The notes under the pieces were generated by a model, which saw only the letters and a program-made list of their open reading frames with translations, searched no databases and was not told where the DNA came from. From assembly GCF_014196765.1 (NCBI RefSeq), contig NZ_JACIEE010000003.1, positions 310,001-374,000 of the forward strand: 64,000 bases of DNA, given 5' to 3'. Positions within the stretch are counted from its first letter, which is position 1; the number at the start of each line of letters is the position of its first letter. This stretch comes from Mycoplana azooxidifex (GTDB taxonomy: Bacteria; Pseudomonadota; Alphaproteobacteria; Rhizobiales; Rhizobiaceae). The position numbers were made by a program, and so were the translations under genes. Below are positions 45,501-55,644 of the stretch, piece by piece.

Positions 45501-45859
45501 GTCTTGTCCTTAACGTTTGCGGAGACGCTCACCGCCGCCTTGTCGGCGCAGGTGGCTCTATCCGCATTCATGACGCATCATGGGCAAGACAACGGGAGGC
45601 TTCGACTTCCTGGCCACGCCACCCGGCCATGGCGCTTCCCGCCACGCCGGACACAGGCGAGCGCCTGAAGCATCCTGCAATCCTGCCCCATGACAGGCCA
45701 TCGGTTGTTCCGCAGAACCGGCCCATCCGGCCTGCTGGAAATTGTCGCGTCCCTATCCGGTCGCCAACGGCGGAACGCGGACGGGACGTCTCGCGCGGAA
45801 AAAAGCCCCGCGCAAAAATGACTGGCGGGCGCTCCGTGAGGAACGCCCGCCAGAAAAAC
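45501..45859. other. rpsO-pnp intergenic region
   Basis: 359 nt on the minus-strand path from rpsO to pnp. It contains the rpsO terminator at 45814-45853 and a second GC-rich hairpin with T's in its loop at about 45791-45812. The remaining roughly 290 nt form the pnp leader, with several inverted repeats near 45640-45720. PNPase leaders often carry an RNase III hairpin used for autoregulation; I could not define one. No gene was seen. Confidence 0.5.
45814..45853 (-). terminator. Terminator after rpsO
   Basis: Arms CTGGCGGGCG-type (45844-45853 with 45822-45831), 12-nt loop that can close an inner 3-bp stem, followed on the minus strand by TCATTTTT. The T run is imperfect, so partial read-through to pnp is expected. 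Confidence 0.75.
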
Positions 45860-46129
45860 TTAGCGGCGGATGCCCAGTGCAGCGATCAGCTTGCTGTAGC
45901 GGGATTCGTCCTTCTTCTTGAGATAATCAAGAAGCGAGCGGCGGCTGGAAACCATCGTCAGAAGGCCACGACGAGAGTGGTTGTCCTTCTTGTGGTCCTT
46001 GAAATGGCCGGTCAGGTTGTTGATGCGCTCGGTGAGGATCGCGACCTGGACTTCCGGAGAACCGGTATCGCCTTCAACGGTTGCATATTCCTTGATCAGC
46101 GCAGTCTTGCGCTCGGCAGTGATCGACAT
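45860..46129 (-). CDS. rpsO: 30S ribosomal protein S15
   Basis: 89-residue S15, a primary 16S rRNA-binding protein. Typical motifs are '[44 protein letters not shown]' and the end '[13 protein letters not shown]'. The start is ATG 46129 with AGGA 7-8 nt upstream. Its order next to pnp is conserved across proteobacteria, and S15 usually controls its own translation. In this genome a sensor-kinase gene separates it from truB. A promoter was found at 46243-46271. Confidence 0.98.
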   Translation of the reverse strand: MSITAERKTALIKEYATVEGDTGSPEVQVAILTERINNLTGHFKDHKKDNHSRRGLLTMVSSRRSLLDYLKKKDESRYSKLIAALGIRR

Positions 46130-46242
46130 CGATGATCCTTTCTGAAATGGAGGACTTGGGTCGCCAATCGCCGGGATGTCGTCCAGCGAAGGCCATGAAG
46201 GCAGGCGGAACCGGGTCCGCATGCTGGCGCTGCCTATAAACC

Positions 46243-46271
46243 ATTCAATGGAGAAAGGAAAGGGCTGTCAA
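46243..46271 (-). promoter_or_regulatory. Promoter of rpsO
   Basis: On the minus strand TTGACA (46271-46266), 17-nt spacer, TTGAAT (46248-46243). Transcription would start near 46236, about 107 nt before the rpsO ATG. It lies in the gap after the kinase gene and gives rpsO independence from the upstream genes. Confidence 0.5.
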
Positions 46272-46307
46272 TTTGTGCATCCTGCAGCCCTCGCACCTTG
46301 CGTTGCC

Positions 46308-48032
46308 TCAGCCTTCGCCGCCCGGATCGTCCTGATGGGCGAGATCGTTTCTGAGCTGCGACAGCGGGATCCAGACCCGCCATTCGATGCCGTCGGCATG
46401 CATCAGCCGCTCCAGCTCCGCCTGCAGCGCCATGCCGAGCATGCGCTCCAGCACGAGGCTGCCGAAGCCCTTGCGCTGCGGGCCCTCGGGAGGATCTTCG
46501 ATATCCGCGCCGCGCTCGCGCCAGACAAGCGCCAGCCGGTCGGCGTCGATCGACCAGGAAAGATCCACGGTACCGCGGTCATTGGCAAAGGCACCGTATT
46601 TCGAGGCGTTGGTGGCAAGCTCGTGCAGCGCCATGCCCAGCGTCTGGGCCGTCTGGCTGTCGAGGCGGATCGAGGGGCCGGCAATACGCACGCGATCGGC
46701 GTCATCGGGCGTAAACGGCTGCAGCTGGTTGCCCGCCAGTTCCGTCAGTTCCACCCCTTGCGCCGCATTGGCGATCATCAGGTCGGTCGAGCGGGCAAGA
46801 CCGGCGACGCGCTTGCGGAAGGCGTCGGCGAAGACGGTGGCGGATTCGGCAGTGCCGGCCGACTGGTTCAGCATGGCCTGGATCACGGTCAACTGGTTCT
46901 TCGAACGGTGCGCCACCTCGCGCATCAGGAAGCGGACCTCGTTTTCCGCCCGGGCACGGGCATCGGCTGCCTCCGACAGCGCTCTCGACACGGTGTCGAT
47001 CTCGGAGATGACATGGCGGCGCGGCGGCACGGTTTCACCCCTGCCAAGCCGCATCGCATCGTGCGCGAGAAGCTTGACGTCGCGCGAGAGCACCCTGGCG
47101 ATCAGGATGGCAGCCCCCGCGGCCAGGCCGGCGAAGACGGCGCCGCCTGCGGCCAGCCAGACGAAGGAGGCCGTGGCCGGCCCCTGCACATCGGACGCCT
47201 TCGCCCAGGCGACGATGCGCCATCCGGTGATCGCGGAGAAATCGGTCACGATCTGATAGTCGGTATTGTCGTGGCGAATGCTGGCGAGCCCGATCCGCAG
47301 CGCCGGAACGAGCGGCAGGAAGAACGGCCTGCCGGTGGCGGCGGCCCCATCGGTGGAAACGATGACGACACCGGCGTCGTCCACCACCGCCGCGTTCCAG
47401 CCCGGCGAAAGGATCTCCCGGTTGACGACGCTGGTGAAGCTCTCGGCGTTCTGGGTCAGGGTCAGGAGCACCTGTTCGCCGGTTGAGAGCTTCACCGGCA
47501 TGTGGACGTTGAACACCCATTTTTTCGCGGTCTGCCCGAAGAACAGGTTGGAGACGGCCGGCTCGCCACTGGCGAAGGCCTTGTCGGCGGTCACCCGATC
47601 CGACGTCTCGCCGAGCGGCGTTCCGAACGGCACGCGGGTGTTCAGAAGCTGGCGATAATTACGGTCGATGACCAGCAGATAGGAATTGCTGCCCGCCAGT
47701 GCTTTCTCCGCCTGTTCCTGGACGCCGCGCAGGTTGTTGCGCTCCAGTTGTTCGGAGGAGGAGAAGTAGGCGAGCGTCGAAAGCATGGCGGTGACTTCGC
47801 GCTCCACCACCCGGCTGACCGCGCCGGTCGAGGTTCGCAGGAGCGATTCGCGCACGCGCTCCTGCGCCTCGTTGGCGCGGTTCAGGACGATGGCGGCGAA
47901 AATGAAGGCGGGAACGATGGCGAGCAGGATCAGCCAGACCAGGTAGAAGACGACCCGATGGCGCATGCGGTTGCGCCAGTCCGATCCGCCCTTGCCGGAC
48001 GCAGCCGTCTTTATCGTTTCCCTCGCGCCCAA
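46308..48032 (-). CDS. Membrane sensor histidine kinase, HWE/HisKA_2 type
   Basis: 574-residue sensor kinase. A first membrane helix (about 24-51) is followed by a periplasmic sensor region (about 52-285) with a double-Cache-like pattern, then a second helix (about 288-313) and a linker helix. The kinase core has H375 in 'EVAHRSKNQLTVIQAM', the phospho-acceptor; 'HELATNASKYGAF' is the N box; 'LVWRERGAD' and 'GFGSLVLERML' are typical of the HWE/HisKA_2 group. I start at TTG 48032, which has GAGGGG 8 nt upstream; the frame is open further, and an ATG at 47969 is an alternative. It lies between truB and rpsO, an unusual place. No cognate response regulator adjoins it. Confidence 0.88.
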   Translation of the reverse strand: MGARETIKTAASGKGGSDWRNRMRHRVVFYLVWLILLAIVPAFIFAAIVLNRANEAQERVRESLLRTSTGAVSRVVEREVTAMLSTLAYFSSSEQLERNNLRGVQEQAEKALAGSNSYLLVIDRNYRQLLNTRVPFGTPLGETSDRVTADKAFASGEPAVSNLFFGQTAKKWVFNVHMPVKLSTGEQVLLTLTQNAESFTSVVNREILSPGWNAAVVDDAGVVIVSTDGAAATGRPFFLPLVPALRIGLASIRHDNTDYQIVTDFSAITGWRIVAWAKASDVQGPATASFVWLAAGGAVFAGLAAGAAILIARVLSRDVKLLAHDAMRLGRGETVPPRRHVISEIDTVSRALSEAADARARAENEVRFLMREVAHRSKNQLTVIQAMLNQSAGTAESATVFADAFRKRVAGLARSTDLMIANAAQGVELTELAGNQLQPFTPDDADRVRIAGPSIRLDSQTAQTLGMALHELATNASKYGAFANDRGTVDLSWSIDADRLALVWRERGADIEDPPEGPQRKGFGSLVLERMLGMALQAELERLMHADGIEWRVWIPLSQLRNDLAHQDDPGGEG

Positions 48033-48223
48033 GATCGTCACCCCTCGTCGAGCAACCGGCGCCCGCCCGCCCAGATGGCCGGCGGGCAATCCAATCGCCC
48101 CATTGAGCGCATGGGCGCGCGCGAAATCAAGCCGCCATAGCAATCAATGTTCGGTACCGTTCGAATTTGGTCACCCGGTGGCGTGGATAGCGGCATCGTC
48201 CGGCGCTTTCGACGCCGGTATCG

Positions 48224-49159
48224 TTAGCCGGCAAACACGCGCTTGGGACGGAATTCGCCGCCGCCGACCTCTCCGATCGCGACCAGCTTGCCGCGTGCCG
48301 TAGCATAGGCCTCGTCTGCGGAAACGGGCGCATCGCGACCGCGCAGGATGATCGGATTGCCCATGCGCAGGCGATGGGCCTGGTCGTCGCTGACGACGAT
48401 CTGCGGCAGGTTGGACAACGCTTCGCCGGTATCGATCAGGAAGGCATCGAGCGCTGCGAGCCGTTCCGCCTCGTCGGCGATCTCCTCCAGCGCGGTCAGG
48501 TCGGACAAGGGCACCATCGTGTCCTCGTCGAAGGGAGCGACATAGGTGCGGCGCAGTTCGGAAATATGGCCGAAGCAGCCGAGCTCGCGGCCGAAATCGC
48601 GGGCCAGCGCGCGCACATAGGTGCCCTTGCCGCATTCGACCTCGAACCGGGCGGCGTTCGCATCCGGGCAGCCGAGAAGGGTCAGGCGATGGATCTGCAC
48701 CTCGCGCGAGGGGATCTCGACCGTCTCGCCGTCGCGGGCGATGTCATAGGCGCGCTCGCCATCGATCTTGATGGCGGAGAACTGCGGCGGCACCTGCTGG
48801 ATCACGCCGGTATAGCCGGGCAGCAGCGCCTTGATCTCGTCCTCGTCCGGGCGCTTGTCGGAGGAGCGGGTCACCTCGCCCTCGAGGTCGTCGGTCGAGC
48901 GTTCCTCGCCCCAGGTGATGGTGAATTCATAGATCTTTCGCCCGTCCATGACATAGGGCACGGTCTTGGTCGCGTCGCCCAGCGCAATCGGCAGCATGCC
49001 GGAAGCGAGCGGATCGAGCGTACCGGCATGTCCGGCCTTCTGGGCCTTGAACAGCCACTTGATCTTGGAGACTGCCTCCGTGGAGCCGAAATCGAACGGC
49101 TTGTCGAGGATCAGCCAGCCGGATACCGGGCGGCCCTTGGGTTTGCGGGGTTTGGACAT
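48224..49159 (-). CDS. truB: tRNA pseudouridine(55) synthase TruB
   Basis: 311-residue enzyme that makes pseudouridine 55 in the T loop of tRNAs. '[21 protein letters not shown]' opens the chain. The catalytic Asp is in '[23 protein letters not shown]'. '[19 protein letters not shown]' and '[21 protein letters not shown]' follow. A PUA-like C-terminus closes it. It starts 11 nt after rbfA, so the two are one unit. A 6-bp hairpin (48198-48216) without T tract follows the stop. Confidence 0.97.
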   Translation of the reverse strand: MSKPRKPKGRPVSGWLILDKPFDFGSTEAVSKIKWLFKAQKAGHAGTLDPLASGMLPIALGDATKTVPYVMDGRKIYEFTITWGEERSTDDLEGEVTRSSDKRPDEDEIKALLPGYTGVIQQVPPQFSAIKIDGERAYDIARDGETVEIPSREVQIHRLTLLGCPDANAARFEVECGKGTYVRALARDFGRELGCFGHISELRRTYVAPFDEDTMVPLSDLTALEEIADEAERLAALDAFLIDTGEALSNLPQIVVSDDQAHRLRMGNPIILRGRDAPVSADEAYATARGKLVAIGEVGGGEFRPKRVFAG

Positions 49160-49170
49160 CGGTTCTTCTG

Positions 49171-49572
49171 TTATTCTTGTTCGGTGTCATCAAGGTCGCG
49201 CGCGACCTCGGGCGAGCGCAGGAGCTCGTCGATCTTCTTGTAATTGTCGAAGCTGGTATCGTCGCGGAAGCGCACGTCGGGCATGTACTTCATCTGTCGA
49301 AGCTGGCCGCCCAGCTTGCCGCGGATGAATTTCGCATTGCGGTTCAAAGCCTCGATGACGGCCTCGTGATCGGTCACGCCGAGCGGCGTGACGAAGGCGG
49401 TCGCGTGCTTCAGGTCGGGCGACATGCGCACTTCCGAAATCGAGATCACGGTCTTTTCGATCAGCGGATCGCGGATTTCGCCGCGCTGCAGGACCTGGGT
49501 GATTGCCGCGCGGACCTGTTCGCCGACGCGCAGCATGCGCTGCGAGGGGGCCGAGGAGGTTGCTCTGGTCAT
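49171..49572 (-). CDS. rbfA: 30S ribosome-binding factor A
   Basis: 133-residue KH-fold assembly factor for the 30S subunit, needed for 16S rRNA 5' maturation and cold growth. '[25 protein letters not shown]' is the family start; '[18 protein letters not shown]' and '[16 protein letters not shown]' follow. The start is 49572, with AAGG about 9 nt upstream; an open frame further upstream runs through the terminator and is rejected. A strong intrinsic terminator separates it from infB. Confidence 0.95.
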   Translation of the reverse strand: MTRATSSAPSQRMLRVGEQVRAAITQVLQRGEIRDPLIEKTVISISEVRMSPDLKHATAFVTPLGVTDHEAVIEALNRNAKFIRGKLGGQLRQMKYMPDVRFRDDTSFDNYKKIDELLRSPEVARDLDDTEQE

Positions 49573-49585
49573 TGTCGGTACCTTC

Positions 49586-49623
49586 AAAAAAATGCGAGCG
49601 CCGGAACCATCCGGCGCCCGCAT
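49586..49623 (-). terminator. Intrinsic terminator between infB and rbfA
   Basis: Thirteen-base arms (49611-49623 with 49592-49604, one G-U pair, 6-nt loop) followed on the minus strand by seven T (49592-49586). It lies 21 nt after the infB stop and only 13 nt before the rbfA start codon, so the two genes are partly uncoupled. Confidence 0.9.
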
Positions 49624-49644
49624 GACAACTGCCTGAACGAGCCG

Positions 49645-52296
49645 TTACAGCGTGCGCGTAACGTGTTCCACGCGGAAGCACTCGATCGTGTCGCCGGCAC
49701 GGATGTCTTCGTAGTTCTCGAAGGCCATGCCGCACTCCTGGCCGGACTGGACTTCGGAGACCTCGTCCTTGAAGCGCTTGAGCGTCTTGAGCTTGCCTTC
49801 GTGGATGACGACGTTGTCGCGCACGAGGCGGACGCCCGCTCCACGCTCGACCTTGCCTTCGGTGACGCGGCAACCTGCGACCTTGCCGACCTTGGTGATG
49901 TTGAACACCTCCAGGATCTCGGCGTTGCCGAGGAAGGTTTCGCGACGTTCCGGCGAGAGCAGGCCCGACATGGCCGCCTTCACGTCATCCACCAGGTCGT
50001 AGATGATGTTGTAGTAGCGGATCTCGATGCCCTCGCGCTCGGAGAGGCTGCGGGCTTGCGCGTTGGCGCGGACGTTGAAGCCGATGATGGCCGCGTTCGA
50101 CGCTTCGGCGAGCGAGATGTCGGACTCGGTGATGCCGCCGGCGCCCGAATGGACGATGCGGGCACGCACCTCGTCGGTGCCGAGCTTTTCGAGCGCACCG
50201 GTGATCGCCTCGATCGAGCCCTGCACGTCACCCTTGATGACCAGCGGAAACTCCTTCATGCCGGAGGTCTGCAACTGGGTCATCATCTGCTCGAGCGAGC
50301 CGCGCGAACCGGACTGGCGCGCCACCTGCTTCTCGCGGGCGAGACGCTGGCGATACTCGGAGATCTCGCGGGCGCGGCTTTCGTTCTCGACCACGGCGAA
50401 CCTGTCGCCGGCAGCCGGCGTTCCGGAAAGGCCGAGAACCTCGACCGGCGTCGACGGACCTGCGGACTTCACATGCTCGCCCTTGTCGTTGACAAGCGCA
50501 CGCACGCGGCCCCACTGGTCGCCGGCGACGATGATCTGGCCCGGCGTCAGCGTACCCTTCTGGACGAGCACGGTGGCGACGGCACCACGACCGCGGTCCA
50601 GTTCGGCTTCGACGACGACACCTTCGGCCGTGCGGTTGGAATTGGCCTTGAGATCAAGGATTTCCGCCTGCAGCAGGATCGCCTCGAGCAACTTGTCGAG
50701 GTTGGTGCCGTTCTTGGCCGATACTTCCACGTCGAGGACTTCACCGCCCATGGATTCGACAAACACCTCGTGCTGCAGAAGCTGCGTGCGCACCCTCTGC
50801 ACGTCGGCCGACGGCTTGTCGATCTTGTTGATCGCCACGATGATCGGCACGCCGGCCGCCTTGGCGTGGTTGATGGACTCGATCGTCTGCGGCATCACGC
50901 TGTCGTCGGCGGCAACCACCAGGATCGCAATGTCGGTCGCCTGCGCACCGCGGGCACGCATTGCGGTGAATGCTGCGTGGCCGGGGGTGTCGATGAAGGT
51001 GATCTTGTTGCCGTCCTGCTCGACCTGATAGGCGCCGATATGCTGGGTGATGCCACCGGCTTCGCCGGCGACCACGTTGGCATGACGGATGGCGTCGAGC
51101 AGCGACGTCTTGCCGTGGTCGACGTGGCCCATGATGGTGACGATCGGCGGACGCGACACCATTTCGGCATCGACGTCGGTGACATTGAAAATGCCTTCCT
51201 CGACGTCGGATTCCGAAACGCGCTTGACCGTGTGGCCGAATTCGCCGGCGATGAGCTCGGCCAGGTCGGCATCGATCAGATCGCCCGGCTTCATCATCTG
51301 GCCTTCCTTCATCAGGTACTTGATGACGTCGACGGCGCGTTCGGACATGCGCTGCGACAGTTCCTGAATCGTGATGGTTTCCGGCAGGACGACTTCGCGC
51401 GAGATCTTCTCGCGGGTCTCCTGCATCATGGAACGCTTGAACTTTTCCTGACGGCGGCGCATGGCCGACAGCGAACGGCCGCGCTGCGTGCCGTCCTCGT
51501 CGGTCGATACCGTCGTCAGCGTCAGCTTGCCCTGGCGACGACCGTCGTCGGCCTTGGGACGAGCGGGAACCTTGGCGGGTTCGGGGCGCGTGACCTTGCC
51601 GCGTGCAGGACCGGAGGGTCCGCCGCGCGGACGAGCACTTTCTTCCTCTGCCTCGGGCCGGCGGCCGCGAAGACCTGCGGGCGGAACCGGGGTCGCAGCG
51701 GCCGGAGCCGTGCGTGCGGCAGGGGCAGCAGGCGCTGCTGCGGCTGCAGGCTGCGCCACGGGCGCTTCCGCTGCCACCGGTTCGGGCACCTCGGGCTCGC
51801 CACGGGCGATGGCGGCCGCACGGCGCTCGGCCTCTTCGGCCTCGCGCTGCACGCGGGCCTCTTCCTCGGCCTTGCGGCGGGCTTCTTCCTCGACCTTGCG
51901 GCGGGCTTCCTCCTCGGCGCGGCGGCGAGCATCCTCGACCTCGCGAACCTGCGCATCGGCAAGCGCGCGACGGCGGGCCTCGATCTCGTCCGGCGAAAGC
52001 TGGTTCAGGACGACGCCGACGCGCGGACGCTGCGGCTCCTGGCGCGGCGGCGGGGACGGCTGCTGGCGCACGGGGGCCTGCTCGGCAACGCGCGGCGCCG
52101 GCGTCACCGGCTGGACCGGCGGCCGCTCGTCCTCGGGACGCGACGGACGGCGTTTGCGGGTCTCGACCACGACGGCCTTCGTGCGGCCACGTCCCATGTC
52201 CTGACGCACTGTACCCTGCTGAACCCCGGAAGGCTTCAGGGTCAGCGTCTTCTTGCCCGCTACGCTGATCGTCTTGTCGTCATTGTTTTCGGTCAT
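49645..52296 (-). CDS. infB: Translation initiation factor IF-2
   Basis: 883-residue GTPase that places fMet-tRNA on the 30S subunit. A long N-terminal region of about 370 residues is Arg/Glu-rich: a charged coiled coil ('[19 protein letters not shown]', about 110-170) and an Ala/Pro linker. The G domain begins at '[17 protein letters not shown]', with 'DTPGHAAF' and 'NKIDKP'. Domains II, III and the C-terminal fMet-tRNA-binding domain ('[25 protein letters not shown]') follow. It sits in the usual place after nusA and ylxR. The large antisense open frame over it is a codon-bias artefact. Confidence 0.98.
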   Translation of the reverse strand: MTENNDDKTISVAGKKTLTLKPSGVQQGTVRQDMGRGRTKAVVVETRKRRPSRPEDERPPVQPVTPAPRVAEQAPVRQQPSPPPRQEPQRPRVGVVLNQLSPDEIEARRRALADAQVREVEDARRRAEEEARRKVEEEARRKAEEEARVQREAEEAERRAAAIARGEPEVPEPVAAEAPVAQPAAAAAPAAPAARTAPAAATPVPPAGLRGRRPEAEEESARPRGGPSGPARGKVTRPEPAKVPARPKADDGRRQGKLTLTTVSTDEDGTQRGRSLSAMRRRQEKFKRSMMQETREKISREVVLPETITIQELSQRMSERAVDVIKYLMKEGQMMKPGDLIDADLAELIAGEFGHTVKRVSESDVEEGIFNVTDVDAEMVSRPPIVTIMGHVDHGKTSLLDAIRHANVVAGEAGGITQHIGAYQVEQDGNKITFIDTPGHAAFTAMRARGAQATDIAILVVAADDSVMPQTIESINHAKAAGVPIIVAINKIDKPSADVQRVRTQLLQHEVFVESMGGEVLDVEVSAKNGTNLDKLLEAILLQAEILDLKANSNRTAEGVVVEAELDRGRGAVATVLVQKGTLTPGQIIVAGDQWGRVRALVNDKGEHVKSAGPSTPVEVLGLSGTPAAGDRFAVVENESRAREISEYRQRLAREKQVARQSGSRGSLEQMMTQLQTSGMKEFPLVIKGDVQGSIEAITGALEKLGTDEVRARIVHSGAGGITESDISLAEASNAAIIGFNVRANAQARSLSEREGIEIRYYNIIYDLVDDVKAAMSGLLSPERRETFLGNAEILEVFNITKVGKVAGCRVTEGKVERGAGVRLVRDNVVIHEGKLKTLKRFKDEVSEVQSGQECGMAFENYEDIRAGDTIECFRVEHVTRTL

Positions 52297-52402
52297 TCCG
52301 TATCCGTTCCGTTGGATCAGGGCCGGATGCGTATCAGCAGACCCTGTCGTTCAATTCTTGTCGCTCGACGCGCTTGATGCCGGTTTCGGCCGGTCACCCG
52401 CG

Positions 52403-53065
52403 TCATTGCTTTGGCTGGCGAGCGTCGCCTTGCGCCCGGACCGAGCCATCGCCACGGTACTTTTCGAGCATGATTGCGCGCTTCACTACACCTTCACCCG
52501 CCTGCCCTGCAAGCGCTGCGGCATGGATAAAAGCATTCTGGCCCAAAAGGCCCTCCATTTCCGCCGCGGTGAGGAAGCGCATGGAAGGAATCTCGGCTTC
52601 CTCGTCGGCGGCGAACATGTAGGCCCGGCGCGCCTGATCGATCTTGCGTATCCCGTCTGCCGCAGCGTCACCCGCGTGGAAGACGAAGAGTGCCGCGCCG
52701 GCACGTACCGCCTTGTCGACGTTCATGCTGCCGGTGACGAACTGGCCGGCCTTGCGCGCCAGGTTCATCATGCCCGCAAGCTGCACGACGAGCAGACGAT
52801 CGACCTCCGCGCCAAGTTCCGCAGAGGCCTTTACATCCGCCTTCAGGGCGCGCGCGAAGGCCTTCTTCGCCACGGCCTTGTCCACCAGCGCGCGCTCGGC
52901 CTTGACCCAGCATCCACGGCCCGGAAGCTGACGCTTCAGGTCGGGCACGATGCTGCCGTCCGGACCGGCGACGAAACGGATAAGCATGTCAGGATCGCCG
53001 CTCGCGCGGGTCACGATGCACATGCGGCCGTTCTCGCCGTCGTCCTTCTTCACGTTTGCGGGCAA
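52403..53065 (-). CDS. ylxR: YlxR/RnpM-type RNA-binding protein (DUF448) with L7Ae-like half
   Basis: 220-residue protein. The N-terminal DUF448 domain (about 10-80) has 'GRMCIVTRASGDPDMLIRFV' and 'LPGRGCWVKA'. The C-terminal half has an L7Ae/Gadd45-like pattern ('AGMMNLARKAGQFVTGSMNVDKAVRAGAALFVFHAGDAA'). YlxR in Firmicutes binds RNase P RNA (RnpM); in alphaproteobacteria the fused form sits between nusA and infB. It starts with TTG at 53065, preceded by GGAG at 6-nt spacing; no ATG or GTG is available upstream before the nusA stop. It follows nusA by 42 nt. Confidence 0.9.
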   Translation of the reverse strand: MPANVKKDDGENGRMCIVTRASGDPDMLIRFVAGPDGSIVPDLKRQLPGRGCWVKAERALVDKAVAKKAFARALKADVKASAELGAEVDRLLVVQLAGMMNLARKAGQFVTGSMNVDKAVRAGAALFVFHAGDAAADGIRKIDQARRAYMFAADEEAEIPSMRFLTAAEMEGLLGQNAFIHAAALAGQAGEGVVKRAIMLEKYRGDGSVRAQGDARQPKQ

Positions 53066-53107
53066 CGGTTTCTCCGGCTGCTGCTGATCTTCAGGAGAGG
53101 ACGCCGA

Positions 53108-54715
53108 TCAGGCGTCCTGCTCCGCGCCTTCCACCACTTCCACCGGGGCGTCCTGGACTGCGAGGTCTTCCTCGGTGATCCAGCCGGCGGCAAGCCGCGC
53201 CTGGACGATCATGGCCTCGGCCTCCGCGCGGGAAACTTCCAACTTCGAGAACAGGCCCTCGAACTTCTTGGTCTCGCCGTCCTTGCGCTCCGACCAGCCG
53301 ACCAGATCGTCGGCAGCGCAGCCGGCGAAGTCCTCGATCGTCTTGATGCCGTCCTCGCCGAGGGCGACCATCATCTGCGAGGTCATGCCGTCGATCTGGC
53401 GCAGTTCGTCGGCGACGCCCAGTTCCTTGCGCTTGGCATCCATCTCGGCTTCGAGACGGTCGAGGAACTCGCGGGCGCGGGTCTGGATTTCCGTTGCCGT
53501 GTCTTCGTCGAAACCGTCGATCGAGGCGATCTCGTCGAGATCGACATAGGCCAGTTCCTCGATGGCCGCGAAGCCCTCGGAGGCAAGCACCTGGCCGACC
53601 ATCTCGTCGACGTCAAGCGAGTCCATGAAGAGGTTGGTGCGCTCGTTGAATTCCTTCTGGCGGCGCTCGCTTTCTTCCTGCTCGGTGAGGATATCGATAT
53701 CCCAGCCGGTCAGCTGCGAGGCGAGGCGGACGTTCTGGCCGCGGCGGCCGATCGCCAGCGACAGCTGTTCGTCGGGAACGACGACTTCGATGCGCTCGGC
53801 ATCCTCGTCGAGAACGACCTTGGCGACTTCGGCCGGCTGCAGCGCGTTGACGATGAAGGAGGCCGGATCCTGGCTCCACGGAATGATGTCGATCTTCTCG
53901 CCCTGCAGTTCGCCGACGACTGCCTGGACGCGCGAACCGCGCATACCGACGCAGGCGCCGACCGGATCGATCGAACTGTCATTCGAGATCACGGCGATCT
54001 TGGCGCGCGAACCCGGGTCGCGGGCGACCGACTTGATCTGGATGATGCCGTCGTAGATTTCCGGCACTTCCATGGTGAAGAGCTTGACCATGAACTGCGG
54101 ATGGGTGCGCGACAGGAAGATCTGCGGGCCGCGCTGTTCGCGACGGACGTCGTAGACATAGGACCGGACGCGGTCGCCGTAGCGCATGTTCTCGCGCGGG
54201 ATCATCTCGTCGCGGCGGATGATGCCTTCGCCACGGCCGAGGTCGACGATGACGTTGCCATACTCCACGCGCTTGACGGTGCCGTTGACGATCTCGCCGA
54301 CGCGGTCCTTGTATTCGTCGAACTGACGGTCGCGCTCGGCCTCGCGAACCTTCTGCACGATCACCTGCTTGGCCGACTGGGCGGCGATGCGGCCGAAATC
54401 CATCGGCGGCAGCGGATCGGCCATGAAGTCGCCGATCTTGGCGTCGGGGTTGCGATCGCGCGCCAGTTCCAGCGGGATCTGGGTGGAATAGTCCTCGGCT
54501 TGCTCGACGACTTCCAGCAGGCGCTGGAGGCGGATCTCGCCGGTCTTGGAATTAATGTCGGCGCGGATGTTCGATTCCGAACCGTAGCGCGAGCGCGCCG
54601 CCTTCTGGATGGCGTCGGCCATCGCGGCCAGAACGATTTCGCGATCGATGACCTTTTCGCGGGCCACGGCATCCGCGATCTGCAGAAGTTCGAGCCGGTT
54701 AGCACTGACTGCCAT
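53108..54715 (-). CDS. nusA: Transcription termination/antitermination factor NusA
   Basis: 535-residue factor binding RNA polymerase and nascent RNA. In order: an N-terminal polymerase-binding domain; an S1 domain ('[34 protein letters not shown]'); two KH domains with '[29 protein letters not shown]' and '[23 protein letters not shown]'; then the acidic repeat/HhH C-terminal part ('[26 protein letters not shown]'). An 8-bp perfect hairpin (53098-53118) places its stop codon in the loop. NusA strengthens intrinsic terminators, and one lies in the leader of this very operon (55556-55587). Confidence 0.98.
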   Translation of the reverse strand: MAVSANRLELLQIADAVAREKVIDREIVLAAMADAIQKAARSRYGSESNIRADINSKTGEIRLQRLLEVVEQAEDYSTQIPLELARDRNPDAKIGDFMADPLPPMDFGRIAAQSAKQVIVQKVREAERDRQFDEYKDRVGEIVNGTVKRVEYGNVIVDLGRGEGIIRRDEMIPRENMRYGDRVRSYVYDVRREQRGPQIFLSRTHPQFMVKLFTMEVPEIYDGIIQIKSVARDPGSRAKIAVISNDSSIDPVGACVGMRGSRVQAVVGELQGEKIDIIPWSQDPASFIVNALQPAEVAKVVLDEDAERIEVVVPDEQLSLAIGRRGQNVRLASQLTGWDIDILTEQEESERRQKEFNERTNLFMDSLDVDEMVGQVLASEGFAAIEELAYVDLDEIASIDGFDEDTATEIQTRAREFLDRLEAEMDAKRKELGVADELRQIDGMTSQMMVALGEDGIKTIEDFAGCAADDLVGWSERKDGETKKFEGLFSKLEVSRAEAEAMIVQARLAAGWITEEDLAVQDAPVEVVEGAEQDA

Positions 54716-54842
54716 TGTCTCAAGTCTCCGTTGTCACGCCGGTGGTTTTGCCGGCGATGGGGAGCGGCCTGCCGCTCCGGTTCCATCCTCTACGCCACCT
54801 TCCTCCGGGGCATCCGGCCCGGAAGGCGGCGCACTCAATATG

Positions 54843-55436
54843 CTATTCGACGTCCTCGTCGTTCTGGTTCGCCGCCTGCGCCTTTGCCGCCTTGTCGGCG
54901 CGCAGGGCGTCGCGGATCAGGTCGTCGGTCAGGATCAGCTTCGCCTCGGCCAGCGCCGAAAACGGGATCGCGACGGTCGGCTCCTCGCCGTAGGCGGGCT
55001 GGTCGCGCTCGACCGTGAAGCCATCGGCATCGGCGGAAGCGATCTTGCCGCGGAAGCGCTTGCGGCCGTCGATCAGGATCGACGTCTCGCATTTGACGAG
55101 GTGCCCCTGCCAGCGGGAAAAGTCCGATCTGCGGACCATCGGCCGATCGATGCCGGGCGACGACACCTCGAGATGATACGCCTTGTCGACCGGATCCTCA
55201 ACGTCGAGGACCGGCGAGATCGCCATGGAGACGGCTTCGCAGTCCTCGACCGTCATCGTGCCATCGTTGCGCTCGCACATGATCTGCAGCGTCATGCCGT
55301 TCTGCGCGGACAGGCGAACACGCACCAGACGATAGCCGATCTGTTCGATCGTCGGCTCGATGATCTCGGCCACGCGCCGGTCGAGACCGGTTTCGACGAT
55401 CAACCGCGGTTCGTTTTCATGTTCCGTCATCGCCAC
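54843..55436 (-). CDS. rimP: Ribosome maturation factor RimP
   Basis: 197-residue assembly factor of the 30S subunit. The N-terminal alpha/beta domain has '[51 protein letters not shown]'. It is followed by '[23 protein letters not shown]' and a C-terminal Sm-like domain. The tail is Ala/Asp-rich. It is the first gene of rimP-nusA-ylxR-infB. Its 170-nt leader holds a promoter and an intrinsic terminator. Confidence 0.96.
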   Translation of the reverse strand: MAMTEHENEPRLIVETGLDRRVAEIIEPTIEQIGYRLVRVRLSAQNGMTLQIMCERNDGTMTVEDCEAVSMAISPVLDVEDPVDKAYHLEVSSPGIDRPMVRRSDFSRWQGHLVKCETSILIDGRKRFRGKIASADADGFTVERDQPAYGEEPTVAIPFSALAEAKLILTDDLIRDALRADKAAKAQAANQNDEDVE

Positions 55437-55555
55437 TTCCCTCGCCGCCTGTGCCCTCCTGACAAGGGGATCATGCGGCGCAAAGGCCCGAAAAACCGTT
55501 GCCGGGAACGGCCGGTCTCCAGAGCATCGTTCATCATGCGCCCGACCGGGCCAAT

Positions 55556-55587
55556 AAAAAAGAGCGGGTCCGGTGCGGGCCCACTCT
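55556..55587 (-). terminator. Intrinsic terminator in the rimP-nusA operon leader
   Basis: Read on the minus strand: AGAG...CTCT outer arms (55587-55584 with 55564-55561), interrupted inner GGG/CCC and CC/GG pairs and a 5-nt loop, followed by six T (55561-55556). It lies about 20 nt after the predicted start of transcription and 120 nt before rimP, so it would act as an attenuator of the whole operon. Confidence 0.65.
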
Positions 55588-55615
55588 TCATCAAACCGAT
55601 CAAGAATTTGACGCT

Positions 55616-55644
55616 GATATATACGCCTTCGCCGGTCTTTGCAA
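55616..55644 (-). promoter_or_regulatory. Promoter of the rimP-nusA-infB operon
   Basis: On the minus strand TTGCAA (55644-55639), 17-nt spacer, TATATC (55621-55616). This gives a start near 55609 and a leader of about 170 nt to rimP. Confidence 0.6.

Noticed and set aside
43341-45668. Open frame of 775 codons antisense to pnp
   Set aside because: Mirror of the conserved PNPase gene; no ribosome site and repeated Asp/Val-rich low-complexity sequence.
49177-52377. Open frame of 1066 codons antisense to infB
   Set aside because: IF-2 on the other strand is unambiguous. The antisense frame is open only because of GC-rich codon bias and gives a composition unlike any protein, rich in Gly/Arg/Asp without domains.
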